This document shows, piece after piece, positions 18,485 through 30,078 of a DNA stretch of 64,000 bases. The DNA is from Eudorina sp. 2006-703-Eu-15. Taxonomy: Eukaryota; Chlorophyta; Chlorophyceae; Chlamydomonadales; Volvocaceae. The first letter of the stretch is position 1; each line of letters starts with the position of its first letter. The stretch covers positions 1 through 64,000 of the forward strand of contig BDSI01000219.1 in assembly GCA_003117195.1 (NCBI GenBank), in the 5' to 3' direction. Under the pieces are notes generated by a model that searched no databases, was not told the DNA's origin, and was given only the letters and a program-made list of their open reading frames with translations. The translations under genes and the position numbers were made by a program.

Positions 18485-18796
18485 GTTACTGACCATGGGG
18501 GGCTCGTTTACCGGGCTTTGGGGTCGGTTACCGGGGGGGTCGGGATTGGGTCGTTTTTGGGTCGGTTACCCGTCGGCTCGGTTACTGGGTGGGGTCGGTT
18601 ACCGACCTGGGGGGGGTCGGTTACCTAGGGGCTCGGAAACTTACGAGGCTCGGTTACCGAGGCCCCAGTTACCGACCCCCCCCAGGTCAGTAACCGACCC
18701 CACCCAGTAACCGAGCCGACGGGTAACCGACCCAAAAACGACCCAATCCCGACCCCCCCGGTAACCGACTTTGCTACCGACCGGTAACCGACCTGT
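18485..18796. mobile_element. Foldback (long inverted repeat) element
   Basis: 18,531-18,623 and about 18,672-18,764 are reverse complements over about 93 bp with roughly one mismatch (CGGTTACCGACC versus CGGTTACTGACC), separated by a loop of about 48 bp. The arms are built from CGGTTACC words. It sits inside exon 2 of the kinase-like pseudogene. It has no coding capacity and is likely mobilised in trans, or arose by inverted duplication. Confidence 0.8.
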
Positions 18797-19727
18797 TTAT
18801 GCCATAGGGGAGGTGAGGAGGTCCATTCCGGGTGTGGACGAGGGGATGTCCTCTCGGTACCAGGTCAAAACGATGCCCGTTAGGTTGAGTACGACACCCG
18901 GTGCTAGCCGCAGCTGCAGGGGTTGGGGGCGGTGGTGGGTGGGGGGTCAGGCGCCAGGTCGGGCGCGTAAGGTACGTAAGGAAGGCTGACACGTGCACTG
19001 CGTACGGTCAGTAATGCGGAGCATGCCGGAGGATTTATGAGACTGGCTAACACGCCTAGATGAACGGCAAATTTATACACAGGCAGGCGATGATGGAAGT
19101 AAGCACGCATTTGTAACTCTATTTGTCGTGGTTGCGTGGGATAGAGATAGAGTGGTCCGCTGAGCGTCAGCCAAGCACTTCCGGTGTCGCGGTGTGCAGA
19201 TCCATGTGTTGGGCCGCGTTTAATACATATGTTAAATACTTGATAATTGGATGCATAGATGCGGAATGCATTGCGCATCCGTCAAACTCAGATTTGGGCA
19301 CGCCTGACCTGATGACGACGCAACGAGAACGCAACCCATCATGACTACGCTGAGCACACACCTTGTTCTTAACGAAGCTGCCATTCAAGGCCGGCAGGTC
19401 ACCGATAGCAACCTTGTCCGGATTTCCAAACACCGTGATATTTCTGTCCAGGAGGATTGGAACGGCCAATCCCTGCCAGTCTCCCTCATTTAGAGTGATC
19501 GATTCATCAAGAACAATTTGAAAATTTTCAGTATTTGCGAAGGCGAGGGCGAACTGTCGCCCATTTGAGACGTGCAACGCCCAGTCGCTAATGCCAGCTG
19601 TAATAAGCGCTGAAGAAACGGTCAAGTCGAAGGGCACTGCTAACAGCACAAAGAGCACCATGACAAACGTTGTGTAACCTTGGAAGAAATACCTATCGCG
19701 TACAGAGAAATACACAGCCATTTGCAT
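18797..19727 (-). pseudogene. Broken N-terminal part of a receptor-like TKL kinase paralogue
   Basis: Exon 1 (19,362-19,727) codes a membrane-inserting signal segment (TTFVMVLFVLLAVPF) and then NGRQFALAFANTENFQIVL and PILLDRNITVFG, parallel to exon 1 of the kinase gene at 40.2 kb ([30 protein letters not shown]). It ends at a GTGTGT donor. Exon 2 (to 18,913) follows a CCCCTGCAG acceptor and reads LRLAPGVVLNLTGIVL then DIPSSTPGMDLL, again parallel to [16 protein letters not shown] and [13 protein letters not shown] stop at 18,797-18,799 lies right at the edge of the foldback element. Possible continuation (GGTVYESIIQNVTEAPVY) appears beyond it near 18,430-18,485. No kinase exons are found in this neighbourhood. 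Confidence 0.75.
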
Positions 19728-20338
19728 AACAACGATACTGCGTGAGACTCCTGAGGCAGAATCTGTCAAAATGTAGTCGCAGCGCTGCAGTCGCTTGCGA
19801 AGCTCAACGGCGGACCGAGTCAAGCCAGCGCATAGATTCACGAACCACTACCAAGCCAATGGCTAAAAACTTACTGTTTTTAATTTCAGGTCCATTGAGA
19901 GGTCATGCTCGAAAACGGCGCTACGTTACAGAGGACGTACGGTCCAGCTCGTATCTGCTATTAAGGCATGGGGAAACATAAATATATACTTTTAAGCTTG
20001 ATAAAACTCTATATTGTTGACTTGCTACGCAGTCAGCAAGTCAGCTGTCCAGTAAGACCGCGACGTAACACGTAAGCGATATATCATTGCTAACGTTGAA
20101 AATTCTCCTAAAACAAGCCCCTTGTACCTGGCTTGAACTCCTTCGTTATTTTTGTTCGCAAGAGGATGAGGGATCGACCACCGGACATTACGCGGCACAC
20201 CCGTACACACTCTAGGCCCAAACTGTGTATATACAAACATGGATGTTACATATTTACCAGCTATTACAGCTTTTTGAGATCAGTGGGACAGTTTGCATCG
20301 GGCGGCTGCCTTTTAACGATTCGGAAATCCGTGTATGA
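19728..20338. other. No gene recognised
   Basis: AT-richer intergenic sequence upstream of the kinase-like pseudogene and left of the pogo-like element. Short frames only. Confidence 0.5.
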
Positions 20339-20804
20339 TACAGGTGGACCGGGGTAATTCCGATCAGGGGTAATTCCGATCATCGGCAATTTCATCAAAA
20401 TAGCTTCGCCTAAAATCACGCCGGCTTACCGGCACCTTCAATACATATTGATAACCGAATCCACCATAGCATATGTGCCGTAAAAGTGATGTGTGGTTCC
20501 GGAGCGCAGCGAACCCTGGGACGCAAAACTTTTGAACCAAGGTACCCCCAAAGCTTCAACACGCGGCCACATATTGATGTAGATAAACTATATAATCACT
20601 AAAGAAGAGTTCCTGCAAGCCAGCCCTGCGTCTGTGCAGATTTCAAAGAACTGTGCTTGTTTCGGCGTTCGGCTGCTTGAGCCCGGATGACGCCCAACAG
20701 ACGTCTAATCATGTGGTCCGCGAGTATCAACTGATCACTTAGATGTTATAGGGTATGGAAAGCATCGGGTCCGATTTTTGTAGCGTCTTCCCGCGCTGGG
20801 TCAG

Positions 20805-20967
20805 ATGACTAAGAAGGTTGCGCCAGGAATGAGGCCGGGAAAGAACAAAAAATGGTCCGACGCCGACCTTGAGATGGCCCTGGCCACCTATCGCGACAGC
20901 AATTGCAGCATCCGTGAAGCCGCCGCGGCATACGGTATTCCATACGCCACGTTCCACCCATATGTGA
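20805..20967 (+). pseudogene. Pipsqueak-type HTH start of a pogo-like transposase
   Basis: From an ATG at 20,805 the frame codes KKWSDADLEMALATYRDSN then SIREAAAAYGIPYATFHPYV, a helix-turn-helix of the psq type found at the N-terminus of pogo/Tigger transposases, where it binds the inverted repeats. After about residue 55 the frame runs into unlike sequence (to a stop at 21,221), while protein-like sequence continues in the +1 frame. I infer an internal deletion or frame break here that removed the second DNA-binding domain and the catalytic core. Confidence 0.8.
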
Positions 20968-21624
20968 ATGGCAAACAAGCAGTGGGCAGCCGTACCGCCG
21001 AGCGCCACGGGTTCGGGCCTGGATGCGCTGTTGGCAGCCGCTGCCGCAGCAGATACAGGGCCCGCCAATGGGCGGCAGCGAGCGCGCGAACCCCTCTTCG
21101 TGCCACCTCTGCCCAAGGCAAAGGCCTCTGGTGCTGTCCGCGTGCCACGCCTGGTAACCGGCAAGGCGTACACAGAGCAGCAGGAGGCCAAAACGCAGGC
21201 GAAGGCTGCCGCAGAGCGTGAGAAGGCAGAGAAGGCGCTGGCGCGGGCTGAGGCGAAAAAGCAGCGTGACGCTCAGGCAGCGGAGAAGGCCCGGGCCAAA
21301 GAGGCCAGGGCCCGCGAAAAGGAGGCCAAAGCGGCTCAGCAGCTAACCCGGAAGGGCAAGGCCGCGAAGCAGGCTGCAGCCGGTGCAGGGCCCTCGACCG
21401 CACGCCGACCCCTTCAGCCCATACAGCCAAACGGGCCGGCGGGGACTGCAGCCGGGCGCGGCCAGAAGCGGTCGCGTGTGGGCAAGGCGGGCCTGCAGGC
21501 AGAGAACCTGGGGCCTCGCACCCGGAAGAAGCCTGCCTGGCAGAATGACATGGCGCTGCTCGCCGACAGCAGCCAGGAGGAGAGCGGTCACGAGGAGAGT
21601 GATGACGAGGAGCAGGACGAGTAA
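20968..21624 (+). pseudogene. C-terminal coiled coil and acidic tail of a pogo-like transposase
   Basis: The frame of 218 codons starts with an Ala-rich stretch, then a long charged helix (EQQEAKTQAKAAAEREKAEK and on, residues about 70-135) that should form a coiled coil, a basic RGQKRSR segment resembling a nuclear signal, and an acidic end (ESGHEESDDEEQDE). No DDE triad is present. It lies between the element's inverted repeats and one frame away from the HTH segment. Alternatively it is expressed as a small DNA-binding/regulatory protein after splicing; no clear GT-AG pair joins the two parts. Confidence 0.65.
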
Positions 21625-22211
21625 ATAACTGGACAGGGGTGTGATGCACATGGGGGAGATGCGCTTGAGTGAGCGGGAGGTTCGTGGGGCAGGATGTGCG
21701 GGTTTCGTACTGCGGAATGATATCGACGATTTGCAGGTGGCCATCTTATGCATAATGATTACGACGATGTATTAGGTTTTCGCTCATGGTTGCGAGTCCC
21801 TCTGGCTTGGGTCGGTTGGTGTGGTGATGTGCATGCGACCGCCGACATGTCGGCTGCACAGAGGAAAGGGCACAGTAACACTGCTCCTGAAGTTAGGAAT
21901 CCTTGAGGTGATCCTAATTATGTGTATGGATCAGTTCGGGACAGCGCGCGCAGGGTTTTCAGGCCGTTCCGCTCGGTTTCCGCTGTGATCGGAATTACCC
22001 CCCTATTTGCAATGAGCGCTATTTTGGACCCCTGTACGTGAAATAATTTTTATTGCGCGCACGAGTGAGCGTAATTTTTTGCGCGACGGGCCGCAGCTTC
22101 TATGCTACTATGGACGTATTGTCGTAAAATTGGTTCAACAATAATTTATATATGTAAAATATACGAGGCCCGCGAACGCTTAGTGATCGGAATTACCCCG
22201 GTCCACCTGTA

Positions 22212-23586
22212 GAGCGTATTTATTTATTTATTTATTTATTTGCACATGCTGGATCCACGGCAACACAACGCTTTTATCATCAACCTTACTCAGGTTTCAT
22301 ATGCAGGCTAGGGTTAGGATTGCAAAGGAGGGCGGCTTCGTTCTGACCCTTTCTGACCTGTTCAGACCCTATATAATGTAACGAATCAAGAACGATGTCT
22401 TTTATCACACAGCAGCAGTGCTTTCTTAAATAATGCTGGTCCTTCGTTCAGAAACAAAGGCCTTCGTTCTGCGAGAGGGGCGAAGCCGTGCTCGCGGCGG
22501 TGCTTCGTTTTATCACGAAGGTCTTCGTTTAAAGCTTCCTTCGTCTTGGAATCAAGGCCTTACATCAATAACGAATGAAAACGAAGGGGAAAACGAAAAC
22601 CGGGTCACCAGCTTGCGGAAGCGCAACACCGGCAACACTCAGACTACACTCAGACTACGCTCCGACTCAGCCAAACATAGTTAACAATTGTATATCAATA
22701 TTTAATATGTTCGAAGTTGCAATAGAATTATGTCCGCACACGTTTTTGCCGATTTTGCGTGACACGGAGTTGAATGCCACATCGGCCGGACTCACTAATT
22801 GCCAGCATTCGCGCCTGCGGTCTTCCAGCAGTCAAAATTCCGTCAACCACCTCGTTCTCGGTCAAAACAAGCACATCCAAAATTGAGCCTGTATTCGCGA
22901 TGAGCATGGCGGAACGCTTTACTACATGCATGCTGTGCCGCCACTACATGCGTGCTGTGCCGCCACTGCTACGGCCGGCCCTTCCTGGAGTGCTGGACCA
23001 ACTGTCACAATAACGCGCCAATGGCGGCTCACCCAACCAACACAACCTCAGCAATAACACTAGCGAAAGAACAGAGTTAGGAGAACGGATAATATCCATA
23101 CCTGATGGCATCGGCTGATGCTCAGCACTTCAACCAATCAGCACACCAACCAATCAACGGTCGCTCGACCAACCGACAATGGCAATACCACAGATGCCAA
23201 CATCCCGATACCCGTCCCAACATTTGCACCCCATCAGGTTCACGCGATGTGACAATCACGTCCTGTGTCACGACAGCATGCGTAATGCTGACTGATCCTG
23301 AATCGCTGCGGTTAACATGCCGTAGGTGTTCGATTGCGCTCACGAAGGTTTGCTTGAGAGCCAAACAGCAAAGATGCGTTAGCTCTCTCCGCACTTAGTG
23401 CGGACACAGACATCAGCGAGAATGGTACGGCATGCCTTGAAACCGGGCGAAGACAAGCGAGCACCCGTTACAGAACTCTGCACAAATGATAGGCGAAGCG
23501 ATCTGAAGCGATCTGAACAAGCGAATGCGGCGACAGCACCCCTAGGAAAGCCACAGGCGAACCGAATCAGCAGTTCGTGACAGAAA
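22212..23586. other. No gene seen; (TTTA)n and CTTCGTT-rich repeats
   Basis: A (TTTA)n microsatellite follows the right end of the pogo-like element at about 22,216-22,242. 22,435-22,610 is rich in CTTCGTT / AACGAAG words. The remaining frames are short and unremarkable. Confidence 0.6.
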
Positions 23587-23711
23587 TCACGATACTAAAA
23601 CCGCCCGCCATTTCGTAACTAAATGCGAACCATTCACACAATGATTCCTCCCATTACGCTTCGTGCCGTTAGCGCTGCGTGATGGTACTGACGGAAAGAC
23701 CAAAAGACGTC

Positions 23712-26510
23712 CTATTATTATTAGGATGTTACAGCGGACCCCGCGGGTCATCGGTGACAGCCCCGGCGACAGCCGAGGCTTCCTCACCATACACTGCCTA
23801 AATGAACTAACGCCACCATGGCGCTCCGGACAGGCTCCCCAAGTGCACCGAAACACTCCCCGGGCCCACACTACCAGGGAACCACCCCGTTCCTGAGAAC
23901 CAACCATGGCAAGGGATAAAGCTCGCTCAGGGGGAGTTAGCCACCAGGGCGCCCCTATTAGCGAACCACCACCCCCACCAAGGCGGGGTCACTTCTCCAG
24001 CGGTGGCCCGTAGTCTTGGAAGGCCACGGGGGCTCGCGAGTCACCATTCAGGCGCCTGCCCGTACGGTCCCACCGGGCCGAAAAAACCGCCCACACCTAG
24101 CGATAGCTCCACTGGGCGTCAGTGCCCTGACCACCCGCGGTCTATTACGACAGAGTACCTACAGGGCTTAAGAATCCTGGCCTGACGGAACCGGGCCTCG
24201 GCACACAAGACGACCGTCCTGCACTTTCAGGATCGGGTGTGTAGCCCCCACCGTTGACCACCCTTTCACTGGGACTCCCAGCTCAGCGAAGTCGTAGAGC
24301 CGGCTCCAAAAGTCTGCCACTGCCCGCCGGGCGGCTAGCCCTTCAGCGTCCCCTAAGGACCGCGGGATCCCGCCCGCGTTCCTGGACCTGTCGGCCCACA
24401 GGGCTCGCCGGCCCGTTTCCATGGCACTGGTTGCCGCCAAGACGACAACGTCCCAGACACACTGTTGCACACCCACGGGGGGCGTTGCGAGCCACACCTG
24501 CTGCCTTTGAAGGCTCACCCCTAGCCTTGCCTCGATCTGTGCGACAACCGCTTGTGCCACCCCACAGCCCCAAAAATGGTGTTGCCTGGGCGTTGGCCGT
24601 ATCGCCCCGGCGCCGGGGTACGTCCCGCATCCACAAGGGGCCACCGCCGCCCCCCTCATGTGGGAGTTACCAAGCATTGGGATGCCATCAACCGCCAGTC
24701 GCCAATACGCCTCCTTATTGGAGTTTTCCCACTTGGTCTCCGTCCACATCCGCTGCATGTTCTCTATTACCTTGGAAACCATCCTCGACACTTCTGGCGC
24801 AGTATCCTCTACCCCAAGCGCTTCGCAAACAAAGCGTGTGTGCGCCGCACGCCTCGCCTCCCCCAGGCTTTGCAGCTGCAGTGTCGTGCCATACCGCACG
24901 GTGTACTCGTGGAGTGCCACCTTGAGGCCGTTTTGCAGCCTCCACCCCATGCGCCTCACCAGCATTTCCGTGACTTCCTCTCTCCCTGGGGAGGTCGCCT
25001 CGGTGGGCCCCAGGGACCCCTCGGCGGCTTCCCACCACCCTGGTGGGATGTCTTGTCGGAGCGCTTCTAGGGCCGCCTCACACTCCCTCCACCGGTCCCA
25101 CTCCTGCCACCCGTCGGCTCCTACCCCCAAGCATTCCCTAACAAACGTTGCCCATCCCCGGCGACGCTGGCGCTGTGTGCGGGCGGTCGGGGGGGTCGCG
25201 TCCAAGTTCCTCTCCCATCCGTCCGTTGTGTCCCGGAGCCGGGATATCACTCGAACCGCATGCCCAATGGTCCTCAGCGACAGGCATTTGGCAAGGGCGG
25301 CATGCCTATGTTCGAGCCCCGGTCGCTCGCCTAGTTGCATCCCTTGTGGTAATAGCGGGTTGCCCCACAGCGGTGCATTCCAGCACCAGCCCCCTGGGGT
25401 CAGGGGCTCCGCCTCAACATCGATCACGGGCGGGAGGGCACTCAGTGCCTTTGCTATCCGATTCACTCCCTCCGGTAGTCCGGGGCATTCCAGCCATGGT
25501 CCTGCATGGGGCGCCGTCAAGGCCATGATGGGTTCGAAGCCCGGTATCGCTCCACGTAGGATCTCAAGCAGAATTCGCCGCCACGGGGCGTCTGCCTCGC
25601 CCTTGGGTCCCAGGACGAAGCGGACCGCCCACCCGGCCCATCTGGCCCGCGCGTGCTCCAGCAGGGGTAGGGCCCCAAACCCTCCTCCCGTCGGGTGCCC
25701 TGCCAACAGCGATTTGGGAACCCCTGTTGCCCTTCGTTCTGTGTCGTCGGGGCCGAGTCCTCTATCGATTAAGCGAGCCGCCAACTTCTCCCAGGCCACA
25801 CTCTCTCTCTGGGGCGTTAATCCGCCGTGCTCCATGTGCCACGTCACTCGCTGCAGTCCATATGCTGCCGCTGATGATGCCCTCCCGAATATCGACAGGG
25901 ATAGCCGCGATAGCGCCTGAAGGCGCTCTTTCACCTTGTCCCCGTGCGCCCTCCAGTCCAGTTCAGCGTCCCTTCCCAGGTTCGTGAAAGGGAGGTTAAG
26001 CGCAGTGGCGCGGTGAACAATCCTCAACCCCGCGACGTCCTGACCCTCGCCCAACGCGACTGTGCCCGACTCGTCCGCCGCCCCTACAACCAGAAGCTCC
26101 ACCTTGTCGAGATTGAGCTGTTGCCCCGACGCCTTCGCGTATGTGTCCATATATTCCAGGAATGGAGCCACGGCCTGGGTGTTCTCCAGCACTACTTCCG
26201 TATCATCTGCAAATTGCACCGCCGTAGTGAGCTCGCTATCCTGCGGTCCTAACTTGATCCCTACCCCGCATTGCTGCAGCCAGCAAAGCAGCGCCTGTGC
26301 TGCAAACAGATATAGCAGTGGTGCTAACGGGCACCCCTGCCTGCTCCCGCCGTCATGGGGACTAGCTCCGACTTGTACCCATTCACCACTGCTCTCGCCG
26401 CTGTCTCCGACAGGATGGTACGGGTCCACTTCATGGGGTACGGGTCCTATGTCAACGATCGGACGTCGTCGCTGTTCCTGTCCTGACGGGCATTCTGTCA
26501 CCAGCCTCAC
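23712..26510 (-). mobile_element. 5'-truncated LINE with (TAA)n tail
   Basis: On the minus strand an RT-coding frame is followed by a 3' UTR of about 455 bp (24,167 to 23,712) that ends at TGTAACATCC plus TAATAATAA. The last 320 bp or so are repeated in plus orientation at 48,684-49,000 with the same tail, which identifies the 3' end of this family. The 5' edge is near 26,510 and falls inside the RT domain. Confidence 0.85.
24168..26510 (-). pseudogene. LINE reverse transcriptase, N-terminally truncated
   Basis: A 780-codon frame. RT motifs present are GSRQGCPLAPLLYLFAAQAL (residues 55-74) and the catalytic box QFADDTEVVL (FADD at 100-103), followed by LNLDKVELLV. A long connection region leads to a C-terminal zinc-like motif (PCGCGTYP, then HHFWGC). 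The endonuclease and the N-terminal RT motifs are missing, so this copy cannot move by itself. The frame is free of stops over 2.3 kb, which suggests recent insertion. Confidence 0.88.
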
Positions 26511-29256
26511 CGCTACTGAAGACAGGACGGACGTACACCTCCCGAACGAGGCGGCGGAACGAGGGCTGCGTCAACCGGCGGCTGGGCCGTGCGCAACCCT
26601 GCCGGGAGACAGGGGCAACCTGACCAGCCCAGTACAAAGCAGTGCATGGACGAATGCAGGAACATAAAAATGGTGCAGGTTACACGCAGCGAATTTCGGG
26701 ACTGCCGTGGTCCTCAACACGCTAGGGACATATCCTCCCGTGGGCGAAACCCTTGCAGCGCGCTCCTTCCCGACAGCTGCTGCTGCAACGTGCCATGTAC
26801 CACCACAACGCTGCCCGGGCAAGAGTAGCAGCAGACCAACAAGAGCAGCAGCAGCAAACATTTACAAAACTGCCACCAGCGCAGCAGGGCAACGAACACA
26901 AGTCAAGGGACACGTTGTCGCTAGGAACAACCCACCGGGAACAAGCCCACAGGGAGAGGGACGAGGGGGCCTAGGCGCCTAGCCCGCATTGGCACTCGAG
27001 CACCAAGTCGGAAACATGGAAATCTTTCTGCTTTGCAGGCCATGATACTCAATTGGCAATTGAGGTGTTCTTTGGCCTGATACGTAAAAAAGACGAGGAC
27101 GTGAGGCTGCAGTCAGCGCAGGCATCAAAAAGACGTACGGCAAATAAAACACCACATCAAGGGAGCCCTCTCACAAGTAACGCACACAGCGGGCACGGCG
27201 AGTAGGGTAAGGCCAGGTCAGGTCGAGTCAGGAAGCCTTGAATCCCCCAGCTAGGTGCGCCTCGCGCTTTGGGCGTTGCGCCCATACCCTCGCGTCCAGC
27301 AGCAACCGAGTGAACCATGCGACCTCAGTACAGCGACCACGTTAATCCCTTCGCGGGGTCCGCTGTAACGTTCATCCCTTCGCGGGGTCCGCTGTAACGT
27401 TCATTTTTAAGTACAGCGCGGTCGCGGGCAGAACGGTAGACATACTATGACCAGGACCAGCAGGACCCCGCCGCTGTTCGGAAAAAGGTGCACGCCTTGG
27501 AAAACAACTGGCCAGAAAACGTGCACACAAACAGAAAAGACGGGCAGCCGGTCATCAGAGACACGGGGAAGGCACACCAGCCAGTCAGTCGGTCAGTCAA
27601 ATAGTACGCCAGTCAGTCAGCCCGCACTGTCAGAGACACCTCACGGGATTGGGACGCAACACAGCAACACACGCAGCAAGTGCCACATACATACACGGGT
27701 AAGCACAGAGCGGATCATTCCCAACCAACCAACCAACCAACCAAGTTGCGATTTCATTCTTTTCGCGGCCATCAGTCACCTCGGCTGTGCCGTAACTTTC
27801 CGTCAGTATATACCCACGCAGCGGGTCAGCGCTATGCCGTCCTTTCACCTGCGGCACATCGTCCCTGTCCTCAACCGCACGCACCCTCATGCCGGCACCC
27901 AGCAATCGAGCCCAAAACTGATCTATATACATACGCGCACCATTGGTTCCTTCTTCACCATCAGGGGTGGGAAGGCCTACCTCCGGGTGTCACATTCGCA
28001 TCTCGGACTTCAAGGGCAGGCTCCTCCAAGTGCCCTGCCACCCCACCGCACCCACACAGTACACCCCCCGGGCGGGTCTCTTATCTGTACACACCCCCAA
28101 CCAAGCCGGTCTCCGCGGGGCGAGTGCATGGCCGATCACGATTGCGCGCACGGCCCGGGCGAACCGCATCCCTCCATTTCGCCCCCGGCGGGTCACGAAG
28201 GACCACAAAGGTACATACGCAAGTACATTGCAGGGTAACGGGTAAGGGTGCGGGCGTTCTGGGTGGTTCATTCGAACGGGTTTCTCGCTACACACACGCT
28301 CAGGGCCAGTTTTAGGAGCCAGCGGATGGGACGGACGCCCTCCGGCGCGCACCGCACCGCACCGCACCGCACCCGCACCGCACCCGCACCCGCACCCCTA
28401 GCCGCAGCTGCGTTCCCCTTGTGCAATGTTGGATTGAAGCGCCCCGCCGCCCCACCGCCATTCCGGAACGCACACCCAACCGCGCAAGAGCTCTCCTAGT
28501 CACACACATATATAATATATTCAGTTTCAGTTATAGTACGTATGAGATTGAATGATGAAGCGCTGGGCTTCCTACGATTTTGGTACGTGGGTAATGCGAT
28601 TAGATTAATCAGATGCCATTCGTTCGGCCTTGGGCACAGGCGCTTGATTGGGTTTAAACCCTAAACCCTTGAACACGAACGGCGTCGGGACGCCGTCAAG
28701 TCTGATTCAGTGCAGCTAACGCGCAAGCAAGCAAGCGAAGCCGCCGGGCGGGCGGGCAGCTGCACGAGTACGTATATGGGTAGGTAGGATGGACTCAGAC
28801 GCACCCACTACTGAGCCAGCGGGGGAAATCCGCCAGGTGGTACAAGCCAAGGGGTCATAAGCTGCCACCGGTGGGCGCCCCTCAAAGGGCGGCATCTAGG
28901 GACCTGGACAGCAACGGATGGAGTCTCCCGCCAGCAGCTATCGCCCGGCTGCCACTCGGAGGCGTCAGGGGACACAAACAGCTCGGCTGCTCGTCGCCAT
29001 TATTGCCGACGGCCCTCCGGACGGTTTCGTCAGAACCCCCCCCTGGATGGAGTGTCACCTCCCTCCCCTCCTGACTGACTGACCCAGCTGGCCCATCCCT
29101 CTCTTTAACCCCTCTCGGCCAAAGCGAGCAACCCACAAACACACGCCGCCCTTCATTACTCATCGCCGCGCTGTCTCCGCGGCCCCCCGCAGTCAGGAGC
29201 GCACGCCGCCGATCGGTGCGAGCCGTCGCACCCGGGAGTCATCACTGCCGTTATTA
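26511..29256. other. No convincing gene; minisatellites
   Basis: Repeats visible are GCAGCAGCA-type runs near 26,840, a 30-bp minisatellite TTCATCCCTTCGCGGGGTCC (about 27,325-27,405), CCAACCAACCAA at 27,720, and (CCGCAC)n at about 28,350-28,395. Open frames on both strands have skewed, low-complexity composition. I see nothing else. Confidence 0.5.
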
Positions 29257-30078
29257 TCAAGGTAGGCGTCGCTGCTGCAGTGCGGGCAGTAAGTGCGGGC
29301 AGGAGGATCCGGACCCGTCCGTCCCATCCAGCCCCCGTAGCAATTCCGATGAGCCCCACGGGTCGATCGTCCCCGCCGAGTCGACAGTCATGGTCATCAA
29401 CCACACGGCCGAGTCGCCCGGACCCGCGGGGCCCCGGTCTTGGCCCGCGGCCGCCCACGCGGGCGCCCATAAGTCAACCGGCGAGGCAGCCGACGGGTCG
29501 CGCGGCCGCATACCCGGGGCGGCGCGGCCGCACTGACCCATGGGGCGCCTGGGGTTCGGGATGATGAGGACGGCACATGCACCGGCACCCGCAGCAGCAT
29601 CGGCAGCAGCAGCCGCAGCATCAGCAGCGGCAGCACTGCCAGCACCTGCAGCGCCGGCCGCCGCCTCTGCGGCATTAAGAGCGGCCCGCAGCGGGCCTTC
29701 CACATCGGACATGACTCGGAGGGTTTCCGGTGCGACGCGGGCGATCGCGGCGGCGGCCCCGGCATCGTCGCCGCCGGGCTGTGGCGATGGCGGTTCCGCG
29801 CCCCGCGCCCCTTGGTCGGCCGGCTGGGCAGCGCATGCACCAGCATCAGCACCAACGGCAGCAGCAGCCAGCAGGGGACAGGCGGCCGAGGGGGAAAGGC
29901 GGGAGGGGGGAGACAGCTGCTGGTTAATACCGTGTGATCGGCTGCCTGGGCTACCTGCCAAGGCAAGCAACAAGGACTCGTGCGGCGCTTCACGCAGGTG
30001 GCTGAGCACCGAGATGCGGGGTATCAACCAAAGAGCTGGGGGGGGGGAGGAAGGCGCGGGAGGGGTGGAGCAACGCAC
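29257..30078 (-). other. Ala-rich open frame, doubtful coding segment
   Basis: The frame is long and rich in Ala/Gly, with one more ordinary stretch (APETLRVMSDVEGPLRAALN). GC-rich algal DNA gives many such frames by chance, and the opposite strand is open here too. No domain, splice pattern or start can be supported. Another GC-rich open piece upstream (to 30,424) ends at a plausible GTGAGG donor near 30,183, so a gene in this area is possible. Confidence 0.2.

Larger units (their letters stand above)
20341..22209 (+). mobile_element. Pogo/Tc1-type DNA element, non-autonomous, complete ends
   Basis: A perfect 26-bp terminal inverted repeat starting CAGGTGGACCGGGGTAATTC occupies 20,341-20,366 and, inverted, 22,184-22,209. 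It is flanked by TA at 20,339-20,340 and 22,210-22,211, the target duplication expected for Tc1/mariner/pogo elements. A second copy of the inner motif GGGGTAATTCCGATCA lies at 20,367-20,382, and its inverted partner at 21,986-22,002, giving paired putative transposase binding sites at each end. The interior keeps the start and end of a pogo-like transposase gene but not the DDE core, so the element depends on a transposase from elsewhere. Confidence 0.88.

Noticed and set aside
18032..18496. Minus-strand repeat-rich frames with VHARSCGAVHARSC-type words
   Set aside because: Product of the GTGGACAGC minisatellite; only the first about 20 codons (GGTVYESIIQNVTEAP) may be real kinase-paralogue sequence.
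24254..26667. Plus-strand frames of 200-420 codons over the LINE
   Set aside because: Antisense shadows of the minus-strand RT frame, which alone carries RT motifs.
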